Positions 24,523-32,781 of a stretch of DNA of 32,918 bases are shown here, piece by piece. Origin of the DNA: Planctomycetota bacterium (lineage in GTDB: Bacteria; Planctomycetota; UBA1135); the NCBI GenBank assembly GCA_028821845.1, contig JAPKEZ010000006.1:1-32918 (forward strand). The letters are read 5' to 3'. The translations under genes and the position numbers were made by a program. Positions within the stretch are counted from its first letter, which is position 1, and the number at the start of each line of letters is the position of its first letter. The notes under the pieces were generated by a model, which worked only from the letters and a program-made list of their open reading frames with translations, did not search any database and was not told the DNA's origin.

Positions 24523-25952
24523 GCAAGCATCGTGCGCGCAATAACGCCGCGCCCGCCTTTGCCCATGTAACTACGCATTGGTCCTTCCCAAGCAGTAGCA
24601 GCGATGTCGAGATGTACCCAAGGCACATCTTCGACGAAGAATGACAAGAAGCATCCGCCAGCGATAGTGCCTGCACCCTGCCCCGGAGCATATATGTTTT
24701 GCAAGTCTGCATATGAACCACGAGTCAAGTCGCGGTACGAGTCATTGATTGGCAACTGCCAGCACGGCTCGCCTAGTTCAGCAGAAAGAGCACAAACTTG
24801 ATCAATAGCTTTTTGGTCGGTGCCGATTACAGCCGAGTGCAGATGACCCAGCGCATGGATGGCCGCCCCAGTGAGTGTCGCCATATCGTAAATACGCATT
24901 GGCTTAACTTTACGCGCGGTATAAGTCAAACAATCAGCCAAAACCAAACGCCCTTCAGCATCAGTATTATGAACTTCGATAGTCAGCTTGTTCATCGCAG
25001 TGACGATGTCGCCAGGACGTTGTGCGTTTGCACCTGGCATATTTTCAACACAACCGAGTATGCCGTGCACCTCGTATTGACATTCGGCGCCTTTCGCCAG
25101 CGCAGCAAATGTGCCAAGTACTGCTGCTGCGCCAGACATATCAAACTTCATGTCTTGCATGTTGCCGGACGGCTTAATAGAAATGCCTCCAGTGTCAAAT
25201 GTCAAACCTTTGCCGACTAATGCCAGCTTACCTTTTGACTTGCCTTTTGGCTTGTAAACCATGTGCACTAGTTGCGCTTCGTTAGCTGAGCCTTGAGAGA
25301 CACCGAGCAATGAGCCCATACCCATCTCAGCCATTTTCTTCTCACCCAAAACTTTGCAGCTTAACTTTGGAGAAGAGCTGCAAACTTTGCGGGCGCGCTT
25401 AGCGAATTCTTTTGGTGAAAGAATATTAGCCGGGGCATTCTGCAAATCACGGGCAGCCAAGTTAGCAATCGCACCGTGCGTGCCATGCTTAAGAGCTTTG
25501 CCAGCAGACTTAGATGAACCTGCGCCAGCAACTTGAATTAATTTGACATGATACTTTGGCTTGTCTGATTTCATCAAACCCATATCATGTCCAGCCATCA
25601 TTGAACCTTCAATTGCTGCTTGCACAAAAGAAGCGGCGTTTTTCACGCATGATAGATCAACACTAAGTGTCGTTTTTTCAAGACCTTCGCAAGCATTGCG
25701 CGCAACACCTGCAGCCCCGCGGACGTCTTCAGCGGTAACGTCTTTAGCTTTAGGCAAACGCACCAACACCCAACGCTTGCCAGCGGCACCGCGCAATGTG
25801 ATTGATGATCCATTCTTATTACTAAAGTCTGACTTCCAAGTATTTGCCTTTGGGGCATCACTTGGCAAATTGATTTTTGCTCCAACCGGAACGAGGATAG
25901 CATGCAACTCGCTATTGCGAGCTGCTGCTGAATTTACTAGTTTTGTACGCAT
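24507..25952 (-). CDS. pepA: leucyl aminopeptidase, M17 family
   Basis: Two-metal cytoplasmic peptidase that removes N-terminal residues. The 481-residue protein has an N-terminal domain and a C-terminal catalytic domain with the metal and active-site residues Lys248 and Asp253 (GKGLTFDTGG), Lys260, Asp271 (KFDMSGAAA) and the signature NTDAEGRL at 329-336 with Asp331, Glu333 and catalytic Arg335. The C-terminal end (YMGKGGRGVIARTMLAVL) is a variant of the usual GATG-V family end. In some bacteria PepA also binds DNA, but nothing here tests that. It starts 18 bp after the ETF-QO stop and is the last gene of the ssb run. Confidence 0.95.
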   Translation of the reverse strand: MRTKLVNSAAARNSELHAILVPVGAKINLPSDAPKANTWKSDFSNKNGSSITLRGAAGKRWVLVRLPKAKDVTAEDVRGAAGVARNACEGLEKTTLSVDLSCVKNAASFVQAAIEGSMMAGHDMGLMKSDKPKYHVKLIQVAGAGSSKSAGKALKHGTHGAIANLAARDLQNAPANILSPKEFAKRARKVCSSSPKLSCKVLGEKKMAEMGMGSLLGVSQGSANEAQLVHMVYKPKGKSKGKLALVGKGLTFDTGGISIKPSGNMQDMKFDMSGAAAVLGTFAALAKGAECQYEVHGILGCVENMPGANAQRPGDIVTAMNKLTIEVHNTDAEGRLVLADCLTYTARKVKPMRIYDMATLTGAAIHALGHLHSAVIGTDQKAIDQVCALSAELGEPCWQLPINDSYRDLTRGSYADLQNIYAPGQGAGTIAGGCFLSFFVEDVPWVHLDIAATAWEGPMRSYMGKGGRGVIARTMLAVLRN

Positions 25953-25970
25953 GTTATGCTTAATTGTTTA

Positions 25971-27590
25971 TTACATTGAGGTGTAGACTGGGCCGCCCTC
26001 TGCAGGCACTACCCAATTAATGTTTTCGTAAGGATCTGCTATGTCACAAGTTTTGCAGTGCACGCAGTTCGAAGCGTTAATCATAAGGTCCCCCTTTTCG
26101 AATTCGTAGACCTCGGCAGGGCAAAAATGCTGGCAGGGATTCCCGTATTCTTCGGTGCACTTATCTACACAAATACTCGTGTCGAGTACCTGCAAGTGGC
26201 ATGGCTGATCCTCTTCGTGAATTGTCCCTGACAAAAACACGCTAGATAATTTGTCAAATGTAAGTTCGCCATCAAATTTTGGCAAAGGGTTTGGCTTAGT
26301 GCCTTTTTTGTAAAGCTCGATATCGCTCTTCATAGACTTCTTTCCAGCAGGCAAGGCGCCACCGGTCAAAGTGCTAAGTGCGACGCCAATCGAACCAGCT
26401 AGGAAACCTTTCTGAAAACCTTGGCGGTAGTTACGGACCTTTCTTAATTCGGCATAAGCCCAGCTCTCATTAAATAACTTGTCGACCTTGCTTAGCTTCT
26501 CGCCTTGAGCGATGCCGTCAGTGGATGCCAAAGCTTCTAGAGCAGCAGTGGCTGCTAGGACTCCTGACTTGACCGCCAAGTGCAAACCTTTAAGACGTGC
26601 AGCGTTCATATAGCCAGCAGAGTCGCCGATTAACATGAAGCCATCGCCCCAAGATTGTGGCATTGAGAACAAACCACCTTCGGGCACTGTCTTGGCACCA
26701 TAGCGAATCAGTTTACCGCCCTTCAGCATATCAGCCATAAACGGATGAGTCTTCCAGCGCTGCATTTCAGCGTGGTAGTCGAATGCGGCATTGCCGTGGT
26801 CCATGCCCATCACAAAGCCGATAGACAGACGATTGTTAGGTAAGCCGTAAATCCAGCCGCCACCATACACCGCAGCACCTAAAGGCCATCCGCCGGTGTG
26901 AAGGACTGTGCCTTCGAGATCGTGGTCAACTTCCCATATTTCTTTGACGCCCACACCCCAGATTTCCGGGTTGCGGTCGGCGTCAAGTTTGTTTTCGGCG
27001 ATAACTTGCTTAGTAATTGAGCCACGCGTTCCTTCTGCAAGAATAGTAAGTCGTGCTTTGATGTCGTAACCCGGAGCATAGGTCGATTTTTTCTCACTAC
27101 TCTTTGACAAGCCTTGGTCGACACAGCGCACACCGCATACGGCACCACTTTCGTCGCGTAACACACTAGCGCCAGCAAATCCAGGGTAAACTTCGACACC
27201 AGCGGCCTCAGCTTTTTGCGTGAGCCATTTCACCATTTCGTTGGCGGATGTAATCCAGTTACCGTGGTTCTTGAATTGCGGCGGACACAAAATGCCACCC
27301 ATTCGTTTATGTGATTTCTCAGTCAGCCACAGCAAAGCATCGTCTTTAACCTTAGCGTGAATCGGAAAACCTTCCTGCTCTGCTTCAGGGAACATTTCTA
27401 GAATCGCTTGAGGATCAAGAACAGCGCCTGACAATTGATGGTGGCCAATTTCTCCAGCCTTATCCAACACCAAAATCGAAAGCTCTTGTCCTGCCGCTTG
27501 TGACGTATTAGCCAACTCGATGGCAAAGCATAGTCCGGCTGGGCCAGCTCCCACTACCAACACATCCACTTCGAGTGATTCGCGTTCCAT
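25971..27590 (-). CDS. etfD: electron transfer flavoprotein-ubiquinone oxidoreductase
   Basis: Membrane-associated FAD and 4Fe-4S enzyme that passes electrons from ETF, reduced by fatty-acid and amino-acid dehydrogenases, to ubiquinone. The 539-residue protein has an N-terminal FAD-binding GAGPAG (14-19), HHQLSGAVLDP, GLPNNRLSIGFV and the GDSAGYMNAARLKGLHLAVKSG FAD motif. The C-terminal ferredoxin domain has the cysteines in CQHFCP and CVHCKTC. Two parallel hydrophobic stretches near 385-410 would contact the membrane. The electron donors etfA and etfB are not in the window. It lies 28 bp after the MBL hydrolase gene and 18 bp before pepA. Confidence 0.96.
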   Translation of the reverse strand: MERESLEVDVLVVGAGPAGLCFAIELANTSQAAGQELSILVLDKAGEIGHHQLSGAVLDPQAILEMFPEAEQEGFPIHAKVKDDALLWLTEKSHKRMGGILCPPQFKNHGNWITSANEMVKWLTQKAEAAGVEVYPGFAGASVLRDESGAVCGVRCVDQGLSKSSEKKSTYAPGYDIKARLTILAEGTRGSITKQVIAENKLDADRNPEIWGVGVKEIWEVDHDLEGTVLHTGGWPLGAAVYGGGWIYGLPNNRLSIGFVMGMDHGNAAFDYHAEMQRWKTHPFMADMLKGGKLIRYGAKTVPEGGLFSMPQSWGDGFMLIGDSAGYMNAARLKGLHLAVKSGVLAATAALEALASTDGIAQGEKLSKVDKLFNESWAYAELRKVRNYRQGFQKGFLAGSIGVALSTLTGGALPAGKKSMKSDIELYKKGTKPNPLPKFDGELTFDKLSSVFLSGTIHEEDQPCHLQVLDTSICVDKCTEEYGNPCQHFCPAEVYEFEKGDLMINASNCVHCKTCDIADPYENINWVVPAEGGPVYTSM

Positions 27591-27618
27591 TGCCCTATAG
27601 AATAACGACGCGGATGTC

Positions 27619-28251
27619 TTATTTTGCCTTTACAAATGGGTTAGTCTTCGCCTCGTGACCAATAGTAGTAGTCGGCCCGTGACCACAGTGCACAACCGTT
27701 TTGTACGGCAAGCTATACATCTCTTGCTGTATAGATTTTTCTAGTTGTGGGAATGACCCGCGAGGAAAATCAGTACGCCCGATGCTACCGTTGAACATAA
27801 CGTCGCCTGCAATAACTATGTCGGCATCTGCGCAGTAAAACACCACGTGACCAGGCGTGTGACCAGGGCAGTTACGAACTTCTATTTTCACATTGCCAAA
27901 ACTTAATTCTTTAATATTATCGATGTTAGTCGTAACTTCAGGAACTCTTACCGCCGGAAATCCGTAGTTGTGCGCATGTTCTGGCAAGGTGGTTCTTAGG
28001 AAATCGTCTTGCTGCGGAAAGAAAAAAGGCACCTTTAGTTCCTCTAACAACTCAGCAGTGCCTCCAATATGATCCAGGTGCCCATGAGTAGCCCAAACAG
28101 CGACGACCTCGAAATCATGCTGCGCAATAAACTTTATTAAAGGCGGCGCATCTCCGCAGTCGCAGACAACGGCCTGCTTAGTTTCAGTGCACTCGAGCAC
28201 AGTGCAGTTCTGCATGAAAGGAGTAACCGTAACGGTGTGTACTTTTAACAT
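27619..28251 (-). CDS. MBL-fold hydrolase, glyoxalase II-like
   Basis: Metallo-beta-lactamase fold hydrolase of the small (about 210-residue) glyoxalase II/YcbL-like group. The metal site is THGHLDHIGG with His56, His58, Asp60 and His61, followed by NCPGHTPGH, AGDVMFNGSIGRTDFP and HCGHGPTTTIGHE, which supply the rest of the two-metal centre. The ATG at 28251 fits the family start; a longer frame to 28320 lies over the end of moaE and is rejected. The substrate (S-lactoylglutathione or another thioester) cannot be fixed. It follows moaE after 4 bp and precedes ETF-QO. Confidence 0.88.
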   Translation of the reverse strand: MLKVHTVTVTPFMQNCTVLECTETKQAVVCDCGDAPPLIKFIAQHDFEVVAVWATHGHLDHIGGTAELLEELKVPFFFPQQDDFLRTTLPEHAHNYGFPAVRVPEVTTNIDNIKELSFGNVKIEVRNCPGHTPGHVVFYCADADIVIAGDVMFNGSIGRTDFPRGSFPQLEKSIQQEMYSLPYKTVVHCGHGPTTTIGHEAKTNPFVKAK

Positions 28252-28255
28252 TTTT

Positions 28256-28681
28256 CTAGTCTTGTTCGCCCAACCATTGGGCGCCATCGGAGTAAACTTC
28301 TTTTTTGAAAATGGGCACACGCTTTTTCAATTGAACCATAAAAAACTCGAGCGCGGCAAAAGTGTCGCGGCGGTGCGCAGCACTCACTGCGACTTGCACG
28401 GACTGTTCGCCGAGTTTTATTTCGCCGATTGAGTGTTCGACAGCGATAGCTAACAACTCGAAGCGCTCAGCCATTTCGCTGGATATTTTTTTAATTTCGG
28501 ACTCGAACATTTCTGGATAAGCCTGATAATGTAATGCGACTACATCGTTGCGTTGATTATTGTTTTGCCGAATCTGCCCCGCAAAGCAAAGTGTGCATCC
28601 CACTGTATTATCTATAGCCACTTGCGACTTACACCAAGCAGCGGATACCGGCCCCTCAACTAACCTGCAAGAAAAACGCAT
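28256..28681 (-). CDS. moaE: molybdopterin synthase catalytic subunit MoaE
   Basis: Large subunit of molybdopterin synthase, which moves two sulfurs from MoaD thiocarboxylate to precursor Z. The 141-residue protein has the core motifs GCTLCFAGQIRQNN, LHYQAYPEM, IAVEHSIGEIKLGEQSVQVAVSAAHR and the catalytic-lysine end RVPIFKKEVYSDGAQWL. The ATG at 28681 overlaps the moaD stop (TGATG), which fits the fixed pair of subunits. A frame running further to 28693 would extend into moaD and is not used. It is followed by the MBL hydrolase after 4 bp. Confidence 0.94.
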   Translation of the reverse strand: MRFSCRLVEGPVSAAWCKSQVAIDNTVGCTLCFAGQIRQNNNQRNDVVALHYQAYPEMFESEIKKISSEMAERFELLAIAVEHSIGEIKLGEQSVQVAVSAAHRRDTFAALEFFMVQLKKRVPIFKKEVYSDGAQWLGEQD

Positions 28682-28920
28682 CAGCCGCCACACACCGCAG
28701 GAATAAAAGCAACCTCGTCACTATCACCAAGACTATGACTGTTGTCTACATAAGAGCAATTGACTGCGACGCGAAATACGCGGTTATTAAATATCTCATA
28801 TTGAGAGCTGGCTATTAATAACAAATCACCAACGCACGAATGCGCTGGTAATTGCAATTGTATTGAACTGTTTTCGCAGAGTTCTTGCAACTCGCCGAAC
28901 AGTTTAACTGTCAGATTCAC
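28681..28920 (-). CDS. moaD: molybdopterin synthase sulfur carrier MoaD
   Basis: Ubiquitin-like small subunit of molybdopterin synthase. The 79-residue protein starts with VKLFGELQELC and ends in VAFIPAVCGG, so the C-terminal Gly-Gly needed for thiocarboxylate formation is present. The GTG start at 28920 lies 5 bp after the ssb stop; no ATG is available. Other molybdenum-cofactor genes such as moaA, moaC and moeB are not adjacent. Confidence 0.93.
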   Translation of the reverse strand: MNLTVKLFGELQELCENSSIQLQLPAHSCVGDLLLIASSQYEIFNNRVFRVAVNCSYVDNSHSLGDSDEVAFIPAVCGG

Positions 28921-28925
28921 TGGCT

Positions 28926-29399
28926 CTAAAATGGCACGTCATCTGACATACCGCCGCCAAACGAATCTGGCCCTGGAAAGCTAGGAACAGCAGCTTGTGG
29001 CTGTTGCTGGTCTTGCTGAGGAGACGCTGCCTGGCCTCCGCCCTGCCCGCCACCTGCGTTATCATTTTTGTTACCTGTGAAAGACCAGTTATCAACGACC
29101 ACGTCTACCTTGGAACGTTTCTGACCACTTTCCTTGTCATCCCACGAAGAGAAATTGAGGCGTCCTTCAATCAACACACATGCGCCGCGCTTATTGAAAC
29201 GGGCAAAAGCCTCGCCACGCGTGCCAAAAATAGTGATATCGAAGAAGTGTGCTTGCTCTTTCCAGCCACCTTGGCCATCAGGACGACGCTCGTTTACAGC
29301 CAAACCGGCCTTTACAAGTGCTGTTCCGCTTTGCGTTTGACGCACTTCTGGATCGCGGGTCAAATTACCCATTAAAATTACTTTGTTGTATGATGCCAT
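28926..29399 (-). CDS. ssb: single-stranded DNA-binding protein
   Basis: Binds and protects single-stranded DNA and recruits partners through its C-terminal tip. The 157-residue protein has an N-terminal OB fold (KVILMGNLTRDPEVRQT, FDITIFGTRGEAFARF, KRGACVLIEGRLNF), a Gly/Gln-rich linker from about 118 and the acidic tip DDVPF (DDIPF in E. coli). It begins the run ssb-moaD-moaE-MBL-ETF-QO-pepA, an uncommon mix. A TAGAAT box ends only 7 nt before the ATG, so the message may be leaderless. Confidence 0.96.
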   Translation of the reverse strand: MASYNKVILMGNLTRDPEVRQTQSGTALVKAGLAVNERRPDGQGGWKEQAHFFDITIFGTRGEAFARFNKRGACVLIEGRLNFSSWDDKESGQKRSKVDVVVDNWSFTGNKNDNAGGGQGGGQAASPQQDQQQPQAAVPSFPGPDSFGGGMSDDVPF

Positions 29400-29406
29400 T
29401 TTAGTT

Positions 29407-29434
29407 ATTCTACGGTAGCTATTCCCTTAAACAA
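29407..29434 (-). promoter_or_regulatory. ssb promoter, possibly giving a leaderless message
   Basis: On the minus strand TAGAAT (29412-29407) follows TTGTTT (29434-29429) after 16 bp, so transcription would begin at or 1-2 nt before the ssb ATG at 29399. The -35 match is weak. Confidence 0.4.
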
Positions 29435-29451
29435 AGCCAAAGCATAAGAAA

Positions 29452-29796
29452 ATGACCTCCGGACAAGAAAGACGTAAACACCCGCGTAAAGCGGTCAAGG
29501 ACCTCCCCATCGTCGTCGATGGCGATACCCCTTTACTCGTACGCGACTTATCGCAATCTGGCGCCTGTTTCTTTTCAGAAACTCCGCTGCGAATGATGAC
29601 CCACGTCAAGTTCGCTTTCGAATTCGAAGACAGCACGGGCGAGACAATTGGCATATCTGGTGAAGGCGTAGTCGTTCGTTGCGAGCGCATCTCCCCGACC
29701 CTTGGCCACTATGAAGTCGCGATATTCTTCCAATCACTCGACGAAGGAGGCTCAGCAGCCGTCCGCCAATACTTGATTGATAAGGAAGAATGCTAG
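29452..29796 (+). CDS. PilZ-domain protein
   Basis: A small, probably c-di-GMP-binding protein. The 114-residue protein is essentially one PilZ domain: RxxxR at residues 8-12 (RKHPR) and the [D/N]xSxxG motif with Asp32, Ser34 and Gly37 (DLSQSGACF), followed by a beta-barrel with alternating hydrophobic residues and a C-terminal helix. It has no effector domain, so it would act through a partner. The gene is single, divergent from ssb and convergent with prmC (4-bp overlap of the ends). No diguanylate cyclase is in the window. Confidence 0.88.
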   Translation: MTSGQERRKHPRKAVKDLPIVVDGDTPLLVRDLSQSGACFFSETPLRMMTHVKFAFEFEDSTGETIGISGEGVVVRCERISPTLGHYEVAIFFQSLDEGGSAAVRQYLIDKEEC

Positions 29797-30656
29797 GCGA
29801 TTAGCTGCAAACTTATTGCACGCACCACCGAGCACATATCTTCACGTTGCTCGAGCACTTGATAACCACATTCGCCTGCGGCAAGTGCTAAATCATCTTG
29901 TCGATTAGCGCCAATTTCAAAGACCAGTACGGCTTTCGGCAGCAAGTGCGCTTTAGCTTCAATCATTATGCGCCTATAAAATTGCATCGCATCACCGTCG
30001 GTAACGAATAGCGCACTGTGCGGTTCGTACTCAGCAACAGACGGGCCAAGTTCTTCACCATGCGTTATGTATGGTGGGTTTGAAACAATCAAATCAAACA
30101 TATCACTAGGGTCCAACTCTACCAAACAATCTGAGTTGAGCAACTGTAAGCGCTGGTCAACACCAATTGTTTTCGCATTCAGCGCGGCCAACTCTAGAGC
30201 CTCGCCTTCGATGTCTATGGCGACGCCCTCAGCGTGCGGCAATTCGCTCAACAAACTAATTATTAAACAACCGGAACCGGCGCCGACATCAAGCAAGCGT
30301 AGATGACTATTGCTATTCAAATTTTCTAAACACAGCTCTACTACAACTTCACTATCGGCACGTGGGATAAGTGCTCTCGGATCAATAACAAAGTCATGTT
30401 TGTAGAATCCGACACTGCCTTCAACATAAGCGAGTGGTTCGCCAGTTTGCAAACGTTGCAGCAAAGGTAACAACTTGTCAATCTGCTCTTGGCTCAATTC
30501 AGCATTAGAGTCTAGCGAGATATCGTGTATTGCCAGCTCTAACACGCGCGCGACAAAATTGCGCGCCGCTGCAGCCGTAGCTTGATTGTTGTCTTCTAGG
30601 AAAGACAACACCGCATCGACTGCGTGTTGTCGATGCGGTGTTGGAGGAAGCAACAA
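29793..30656 (-). CDS. prmC: release factor glutamine methyltransferase PrmC/HemK
   Basis: Methylates the Gln of the GGQ motif of release factors, using SAM. The 287-residue protein has an N-terminal helical domain, the GEPLAYVEGS and ALIPRADSE regions, the SAM-binding LLDVGAGSGC (121-130) and NPPY at 193-196. The start is TTG at 30656, because no ATG lies nearby. A strong inverted repeat covers codons 5-17, so the true start may lie within or after it; a GTG at codon 16 is possible. Placement downstream of prfA fits the substrate link. The gene order prfA, membrane protein, prmC breaks the usual direct adjacency. Confidence 0.92.
   Translation of the reverse strand: MLLPPTPHRQHAVDAVLSFLEDNNQATAAAARNFVARVLELAIHDISLDSNAELSQEQIDKLLPLLQRLQTGEPLAYVEGSVGFYKHDFVIDPRALIPRADSEVVVELCLENLNSNSHLRLLDVGAGSGCLIISLLSELPHAEGVAIDIEGEALELAALNAKTIGVDQRLQLLNSDCLVELDPSDMFDLIVSNPPYITHGEELGPSVAEYEPHSALFVTDGDAMQFYRRIMIEAKAHLLPKAVLVFEIGANRQDDLALAAGECGYQVLEQREDMCSVVRAISLQLIA
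30606..30643. repeat. 15-bp perfect inverted repeat at the 5' end of prmC
   Basis: The arms CAACACCGCATCGAC (30606-30620) and GTCGATGCGGTGTTG (30629-30643) are perfectly complementary around an 8-nt loop. In the transcript this would be the strongest hairpin in the window. It lies just behind the prmC start codon and is followed on the minus strand by TCTTTCC. Confidence 0.8.
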
Positions 30657-30664
30657 CTTATTAC

Positions 30665-31663
30665 TTACTTAGTTACTGAATCGTTGTTAGTTTCGGCAAC
30701 TGGCGAAACAGGTGCATCTTGCTTTGACTTACGCTGAGCTTTGCGCGCATCAACTTCAGCCTGCTTCTTTGCTTTATTGGCCGCCATACCTTTCTTGGCG
30801 CCATGGAACAATTCGTAGGTAGCGATTAGGCCACCACCCAATACGAGCATTGGGCCTACACCGTGAGCCAAGAAACCAGCGTCGACGTTACCAGCCCATT
30901 GATCAGCAATAGGTCCGTCGGTGCCGGTGACGACACGTAGCAGACCGAACAAGCCGTAAATAATTGCCTCCAACGGAGCGAGAAACAAAACTAAACCCAA
31001 CATGCCGGAAGTAATTGCCGGCATTGACCACATCTTCCACATGCCAGCCCAAGATGCCCAAGCACCGATTAAGCAAAACAGGAATGTGAAAGAACCCAAA
31101 GGTGACTCAAGTCCTGTTGTGTCCGCGGCCCACATCAATGGAAGGCCACCTAGAACCAACAAATATGCCAACAACGACTTAGAGAACTGGGCGTCGGTTT
31201 CGGGTTCGGCAGGAGCAGCTGGAAGCTTAGTGTCATATTTTTTACCCAACATAGGCGCAAGCAGCGCAAGCGCAGCACCCCAAAGAGCAATACACGCACC
31301 AATGATACTAGCAGAGCTTTCGGCAGCAGCCACTGGGAATACAAATAATGGCAAACTGGCTGTAATCAATGCCAAAAAAGGTATAAACGGTTTATGCGCA
31401 CTAAAGCTTTGATTGATTCGCAGCAAACCATTACTAAGCAACTCCCATACAATTAGCATTGCCACTAAACTCGGCAAGAAAGCGTATTCACGGAGCGGAT
31501 ACGGTAGCAGCAAACCGGCGAGTGCAAAAATCAGGCCGATAGAACCAGTAGACAATGACTTGCGTACAGGCTGCTTAGACAAGGGTGACTGCTGAGCAGA
31601 CGATTGCTGCGAAACTTTTACGTCTGCAGAAAGAGGTTCAGTGTGGTTGTTATCGTTTTTCAT
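30665..31663 (-). CDS. unknown multi-pass membrane protein between prfA and prmC
   Basis: A 332-residue protein I do not recognise. A polar N-terminus (about 1-38, rich in Ser and Gln) is followed by about eight hydrophobic segments, near 41-55, 61-76, 94-111, 116-137, 163-180, 189-206, 214-238 and 265-284. A charged C-terminal tail rich in Lys, Ala and Gln (about 286-332) ends the protein, so both ends are likely cytoplasmic. An acidic linker near 148-158 separates two groups of four helices, which suggests an internal repeat, though the sequences look little alike. It lies 20 bp after prfA and 8 bp before prmC. I give no function. Confidence 0.75.
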   Translation of the reverse strand: MKNDNNHTEPLSADVKVSQQSSAQQSPLSKQPVRKSLSTGSIGLIFALAGLLLPYPLREYAFLPSLVAMLIVWELLSNGLLRINQSFSAHKPFIPFLALITASLPLFVFPVAAAESSASIIGACIALWGAALALLAPMLGKKYDTKLPAAPAEPETDAQFSKSLLAYLLVLGGLPLMWAADTTGLESPLGSFTFLFCLIGAWASWAGMWKMWSMPAITSGMLGLVLFLAPLEAIIYGLFGLLRVVTGTDGPIADQWAGNVDAGFLAHGVGPMLVLGGGLIATYELFHGAKKGMAANKAKKQAEVDARKAQRKSKQDAPVSPVAETNNDSVTK

Positions 31664-31683
31664 GATCTTTAAATTATTAACGT

Positions 31684-32757
31684 TTACAGAGCAGCTAGCT
31701 TAGCTTCGCGGTCAGCCAGAATTAAATCTTCAAATATAGGTTCAATCAATCCCTCAGATACCTTTTCAAGACTGAAAGATTTTCCTAAGCGGTGATCAGT
31801 TGCCCGATTTTGCGGGTAATTATACGTGCGAATACGTTGCGAGCGATCGCCAGTTCCCACTTGGGTACGACGCATTTCAGAGCGTTCATCGTCGAGCTTT
31901 TGGCGCTCTATTTCATAGAGCTTCGCACGCAACAAGTCTAAAGCGCGCGCTTTATTACGCAATTGCGAAGAATCTTCTTGGCACTTCACTTGAAGACCAG
32001 TCGGCAAGTGAATGACACGTATTGCAGAAGAAGTTTTGTTCACGTGCTGCCCCCCGGGACCGGATGAACGCATCGCGGTGATTTCTAGTTCTTCTTCGTC
32101 AAGCTGATAATCTAGCTCCTCGACTTCAGGCATCACGGCGACCGTTACAGCCGAAGTATGGATACGTCCTTGAGTTTCAGTAGCTGGGACTCGCTGCACG
32201 CGGTGCCCTCCTGATTCGTAGCGCAACAATCTAAATGCGTCGTCACCAGTAACCTTCAACACGAGTTCTTTATAGCCACCTGCTTCTGAACGTGACTCAG
32301 CGACTATCTCCATATTCCAATTTCGAAGAGCAGCGAACTTTTGATAAATTTTCGCCATATCACCGGCGAATAAAGCAGCTTCGTCGCCGCCCGCACCCGC
32401 ACGAATTTCCATCAACGCCGGCTTATCAGCATCAGGGTCATCTTCGAGTACGCGATCGAGAATTACTTTCTCGACTTCTGCAAAACGCTCTTCTAGTTCT
32501 GGTAACTCGAGCTCGGCCAACTCTTTCATCTCAGCGTCTTTACCGCGAAGGAACTCTTTGGCTTCGGAGATTTCCTCGTCAAGTGAAGTGTATTCGTGCC
32601 ATGGGCCTAGCACTTTTTGCAACGTACCTAACTCACGCAACCAAGACTGAAACTCGGGCTGGGACGACGCGCTCGGGTCAGCCAGCTTAGTTTCTAAATC
32701 TTTTTGTCGCACCTCTACTTCAGATACGCGACCACGTAGTGTGTCAACAAGAGACAT
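31684..32757 (-). CDS. prfA: peptide chain release factor 1
   Basis: Recognises stop codons UAA and UAG and triggers release of the finished protein. The 357-residue protein has the RF1 codon-recognition tripeptide PAT at 191-193 (PxT; RF2 has SPF), and the catalytic GGQ at 235-237 in SSGPGGQHVNKT. It is the substrate of PrmC, encoded two genes on. It follows rpmE by 24 bp, a common arrangement. The ATG at 32757 has no Shine-Dalgarno site. Confidence 0.97.
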   Translation of the reverse strand: MSLVDTLRGRVSEVEVRQKDLETKLADPSASSQPEFQSWLRELGTLQKVLGPWHEYTSLDEEISEAKEFLRGKDAEMKELAELELPELEERFAEVEKVILDRVLEDDPDADKPALMEIRAGAGGDEAALFAGDMAKIYQKFAALRNWNMEIVAESRSEAGGYKELVLKVTGDDAFRLLRYESGGHRVQRVPATETQGRIHTSAVTVAVMPEVEELDYQLDEEELEITAMRSSGPGGQHVNKTSSAIRVIHLPTGLQVKCQEDSSQLRNKARALDLLRAKLYEIERQKLDDERSEMRRTQVGTGDRSQRIRTYNYPQNRATDHRLGKSFSLEKVSEGLIEPIFEDLILADREAKLAAL

Positions 32758-32781
32758 GAGCTAGCGATAAAGCGTTTAAGC

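Noticed and set aside
28252-28320. A longer start for the MBL hydrolase (28320)
   Set aside because: The extra 23 residues lie over the end of moaE and have no family match.
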